From NCBI RefSeq assembly GCF_023554555.1, contig NZ_JAMJWC010000002.1, positions 310,001-374,000 of the forward strand: a stretch of DNA of 64,000 bases. The letters run 5' to 3'. Of this stretch, positions 62,323 to 64,000 are shown one piece after another. The notes under the pieces are model-generated. The model was not told where the DNA came from. It saw only the letters and a program-made list of their open reading frames with translations, and searched no databases. Position numbers and translations under genes: made by a program. Numbering within the stretch: the first letter of the stretch is position 1; the number at the start of each line of letters is the position of its first letter. The stretch is from Sphingobacterium sp. lm-10 (lineage in GTDB: Bacteria; Bacteroidota; Bacteroidia; Sphingobacteriales; Sphingobacteriaceae).

Positions 62323-63186
62323 TTATTTAGAGACAACTAATAGCTGACCGACGGATATATTTTCATCTTCCAAAGCATTGATTTGTATCAATTCATCTAC
62401 AGATAAACCATACTGTTGACTAATGCTATATAGCGTGTCATTTGCTTTGACTTGATAGATAATCATCGCAACCGGTTTCTTTACTTCTTCTGGTGGTACG
62501 ACCTCTTCCAATACTTCTTTTTCCTTGATAAGATCTTCAACTTGGTCTTCACGCTTTACTTGCTCAACAAAGGTTTCCGCTTTATCATAGCGATGCAGGT
62601 CATATCGCTCAATAAGATCTATCAGTAAGTAAGCATATCGGGGATTGGTAGCATAACCAGCTTTTTTAAGGCCGTGCGCCCAACCCTTGTAATCATCCTT
62701 CTTCAGAGTGAAAAGTGCTTCATACCGTTTGCGGAGTAAGAATTGTGAATGATCTTTGAAGGAATCATCCGGGTTACTGTATACGCGGAAGCAATCGTTT
62801 GGCCCATCATCCGGACGCGTAATACTACGCCCTTCCCATACGCCACCACACTTAATGCCAAAATGGTTGTTTGCTTCTGTCGCTAAGTAACTGTTGCCAT
62901 TGCCAGATTCTAATAGCGCTTGAGCCAGCTTGATGCTTGCCGGAATCCCATATTGGTTCATCTCCGATATGGCAATTGATTTGTAGCGGTCTATATAGGA
63001 ATTGCCACTACTACTCGTGTGGCCAGTCGATCTTCCCCGTGTATTGGGGTGATTGGTTTCGGGCGTGTTATTCCTGGAAGACGGATACGTTTTAGACGTT
63101 CGTAAAGTGCCTGGCCTTCTAGAGCTACAGCCAGAGAGTACCAATAAAGCGACAAATAGTATTGCAAACCCGAACTTGCATCCCAT
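62323..63186 (-). CDS. Glucosaminidase-LysM lipoprotein
   Basis: Likely hydrolyses N-acetylglucosaminyl bonds in peptidoglycan. The 287-residue protein has a lipobox (LSGCSS), a Ser/Thr/Arg-rich linker (about 22-65), a glucosaminidase domain (about 68-195) with the expected catalytic glutamate in LAQALLESGNGNSYLA and NNHFGIKCGG, and a C-terminal LysM peptidoglycan-binding domain (YQVKANDTLYSISQQYGLSVDELIQIN). It follows a shorter glucosaminidase gene by 39 bases. Confidence 0.92.
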   Translation of the reverse strand: MGCKFGFAILFVALLVLSGCSSRRPGTLRTSKTYPSSRNNTPETNHPNTRGRSTGHTSSSGNSYIDRYKSIAISEMNQYGIPASIKLAQALLESGNGNSYLATEANNHFGIKCGGVWEGRSITRPDDGPNDCFRVYSNPDDSFKDHSQFLLRKRYEALFTLKKDDYKGWAHGLKKAGYATNPRYAYLLIDLIERYDLHRYDKAETFVEQVKREDQVEDLIKEKEVLEEVVPPEEVKKPVAMIIYQVKANDTLYSISQQYGLSVDELIQINALEDENISVGQLLVVSK

Positions 63187-63225
63187 CAGTTAAGGAATAA
63201 ATGTGAATTACTGAATGACGCTAAC

Positions 63226-63738
63226 TTAATTTAGTGTCGTTTTTTCGTCGTATTGATCAAGATTGTACCGATCTATTGTAGCCAGTACTTTTCTAGACCA
63301 GTCTCCAGAAGTAGAATATCCAGAACGTGCGATTCCCCTGATCCAAGAATGATAATCTTCTGAGTCATGTTTAAGGAAAAGCGGTTGTGTGGATTTTCTT
63401 CGCTGCAGTAAGCCTACAAAATCACGATAAGAAGCAATCGTCGAATCATAACCTTTGTAAGCAGAGTTGATTTTTTTGCTGCTGTTTTTACCTTTTATAC
63501 CGAAATGATTGTTTAGGTAAGTGGCAATGCGGCTGTTGCCATAAGCGCTTTCGTGAATTGCGATTGCTAAAATTACAGAAGCGGGTACTCCTGTCTCCCG
63601 CATAAGCTGTTTGGCAGCTTTGTTGTGTTTCTCTAGATAACTTTTCGGCGTGTACTTGCTTTGAGCAATGCACCATGATGTGCCGATCGTTAACGTGATA
63701 AAAAGTACGCATAGTACTTTCATCCAAATTTTTAACAT
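63226..63738 (-). CDS. Glucosaminidase-domain protein, short form
   Basis: A 170-residue secreted protein: signal peptide (about 1-25) and one glucosaminidase domain with the catalytic Glu in AIAIHESAYGNSRIA and NNHFGIKGKN, ending RSGYSTSGDWSRKVLATIDRYNLDQY. It is a tandem paralogue of the next gene but lacks the lipobox, linker and LysM domain, so it may be soluble or loosely attached in the periplasm. Confidence 0.9.
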   Translation of the reverse strand: MLKIWMKVLCVLFITLTIGTSWCIAQSKYTPKSYLEKHNKAAKQLMRETGVPASVILAIAIHESAYGNSRIATYLNNHFGIKGKNSSKKINSAYKGYDSTIASYRDFVGLLQRRKSTQPLFLKHDSEDYHSWIRGIARSGYSTSGDWSRKVLATIDRYNLDQYDEKTTLN

Positions 63739-63760
63739 ACTACGTTTTTTGGTTCAACCA

Positions 63761-64000
63761 TTACTTTTTGCGTAAAACAAAAAGCCCGTCTCTAATGGGC
63801 AAGATCAATTTTTCAACACGTTGATCTGCCGCTAAAAAAGTATTTAATTCTAAAACTTGTCTTGTCTGATTGTCAGGTGCTTCATCCAGCACGCGACCTT
63901 TCCACAGCACATTGTCTACTAGAATGAGTCCGCCAGAAGGAATCCTGTCTATAACCATCTCATAATAGTATTTGTTTCGCTTTTTATCTGCATCGATGAA
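63761..64000 (-). CDS. SAM-dependent O-methyltransferase (N-terminal part outside window)
   Basis: Only the last 79 residues are in the window; the frame is open to base 64000 (FIDADKKRNKYYYEMVIDRI at the visible start). The pattern FIDADKKRNKYYYE followed by GGLILVDNVLWKGRV and the C-terminal IRDGLFVLRKK is the hallmark of the caffeoyl-CoA O-methyltransferase-like family (TrmR-like). The substrate is unknown. It lies 22 bases ahead of the first glucosaminidase gene, probably in the same operon. Confidence 0.88.
   Translation of the reverse strand, partial: FIDADKKRNKYYYEMVIDRIPSGGLILVDNVLWKGRVLDEAPDNQTRQVLELNTFLAADQRVEKLILPIRDGLFVLRKK

Overview
The window looks like chromosomal DNA of a Bacteroidota bacterium, most likely of the family Sphingobacteriaceae (Sphingobacterium/Pedobacter-like). 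The evidence is a SusC/SusD pair, many short lipoproteins with a Cys lipobox, DUF4270, DUF3078 and DUF983 proteins, an epimerase-type threonine dehydrogenase, and repeated upstream boxes of the form TAnnTTTG, the Bacteroidota RpoD -7 element. Strong Shine-Dalgarno sites are rare. The family assignment is an inference from protein resemblance. No insertion sequence, prophage or CRISPR array was found; most genes are core metabolism or envelope functions.

Layout. 1-6070: a ROK regulator cut by the left edge, followed by a SusC/SusD nutrient-uptake pair that ends at a strong terminator. 6177-10292 (minus strand): pfkA, a DsbD lacking its N-terminal domain, that N-terminal domain as a separate gene, and birA. 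10338-14176: rsfS, ftsH, a LUD protein and a rhomboid protease. 14173-23804: yifB/comM, a three-gene YtxH/holin-like envelope operon, GDP-fucose synthase back to back with trmB, an ABC exporter with truA, a sugar isomerase-like protein and mqnD (futalosine menaquinone pathway). 23801-30409 (minus strand): serine dehydratase, a GH3 hexosaminidase with a TetR regulator, nicotinamidase and a two-component system.

30526-37649: DUF4270 and Kelch lipoproteins, asd, a lamin-tail lipoprotein, threonine dehydrogenase and yebC. 37717-42957: an operon led by a repeat protein with four identical 12-residue motifs, followed by a Wzx-type flippase, three glycosyltransferases and a DUF3820 protein. 43186-46870: a sodium/sugar symporter, a Nudix-fold regulator with a degenerate Nudix box, and galM, together a small sugar uptake and control unit. 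46965-50580: radA, an ECF sigma factor coupled to an unusual membrane protein, and trhO. 50732-51396: a RelE/ParE-type toxin-antitoxin cassette and tRNA-Gly(GCC). 51460-58455: an FAD-dependent oxidoreductase, LemA plus two TPM proteins, and mfd. 58456-59033 is an AT-rich gap with a good candidate small RNA on the minus strand. 59034-64000: a DUF983 protein, then a minus-strand peptidoglycan/envelope operon (O-methyltransferase, two glucosaminidases, a carboxypeptidase-regulatory-like protein, DUF3078, amidase).

The least explained items are the KPAGFKPRFKAG repeat protein heading the polysaccharide operon, the candidate sRNA upstream of mfd, the ECF sigma/membrane protein pair, the hairpin-rich leader of the symporter, and the back-to-back promoters between fcl and trmB. 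None of these can be proven from sequence alone.
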